Assembly: GCA_020697475.1 (NCBI GenBank)
Contig: JAJFMO010000243.1
Span: 1 to 6,095 of the forward strand
DNA: 6,095 nt
Direction: 5' to 3'
Origin: Paenibacillaceae bacterium
Lineage (GTDB): Bacteria; Bacillota; Bacilli; Paenibacillales; NBRC-103111
Part shown: in pieces, positions 6,016 to 6,095 of the stretch
Layout of the letters: every line of letters begins with the position of its first letter
Numbering within the stretch: the stretch's first letter is position 1
Program-made: the position numbers and the translations under genes
Notes under the pieces: model-generated
Told to the model about the DNA's origin: nothing
What the model saw: the letters and a program-made list of their open reading frames with translations, nothing else
Databases searched by the model: none

Positions 6016-6093
6016 TTGTATGTATCAGTGAAACATAATAGTATTAAAAGCGAGATAAGATTTTGAATACGGTCAAATTAGATGAAGGAGGGG
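6016..6093 (+). promoter_or_regulatory. Upstream region of a gene beyond the window, with a strong ribosome binding site
   Basis: AAGGAGGGG at 6085-6093 is a near-ideal Shine-Dalgarno, so a + strand gene should start just past the end. An A/T-rich stretch holds a weak candidate promoter, TTGTAT (6016-6021) and TAGTAT (6039-6044) with a 17-base spacer. The nearby CATAAT (6034-6039) is a better -10 but lacks a spaced -35. An ATG at 6082 overlaps the ribosome site and is unlikely to be the start. Confidence 0.5.
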
Positions 6094-6095
6094 AA

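Overview
The window looks like a chromosomal segment of a Gram-positive Firmicute of the Paenibacillus/Cohnella type. This is an inference from four things: strong AAGGAG-type ribosome binding sites, moderate and uneven base composition, a lipobox-bearing extracellular sugar-binding lipoprotein next to an AraC-family regulator, and rho-independent hairpin-plus-T terminators. No rRNA, tRNA, CRISPR array or intact mobile element was found.

Layout. Bases 1-373 hold the C-terminal end of a sulfatase on the + strand. Behind it (about 395-529) is what looks like the decayed C-terminal tail of a short-chain dehydrogenase. A strong bidirectional terminator (541-593) separates this from a second, complete, convergent sulfatase on the - strand (616-2013), which starts at a GTG with a good Shine-Dalgarno. 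A gene-poor stretch (2014-2569) follows; it carries the sulfatase upstream region, an unexplained segment ending in a perfect hairpin terminator (2391-2424), and the upstream region of the next gene. An AraC-family regulator (2570-3414) is split by an apparent one-base deletion near 3040-3060. Next come a candidate operator with two direct repeats 22 bp apart, a sugar ABC-transporter solute-binding lipoprotein (3525-4877), and a Gfo/Idh/MocA-type oxidoreductase (4923-5933) 45 bp downstream. A terminator at 5964-5999 closes that unit. The last bases carry a strong ribosome binding site for a gene beyond the window.

How it fits together (inference). This resembles part of a carbohydrate-use locus: sulfatases would remove sulfate from a glycan or sugar ester, the lipoprotein would capture the released sugar, the oxidoreductase would process it, and the AraC protein would sense it. 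The ABC permeases, any ATPase, the sulfatase-maturating enzyme and glycoside hydrolases are not in the window. The broken regulator and dehydrogenase remnant suggest that parts of the locus are decaying, although the regulator frameshift could be a sequencing error. No clearly new biological system is visible; the best leads are the frameshift, the dehydrogenase relic, the unexplained terminator-ended segment and the phased direct repeats.
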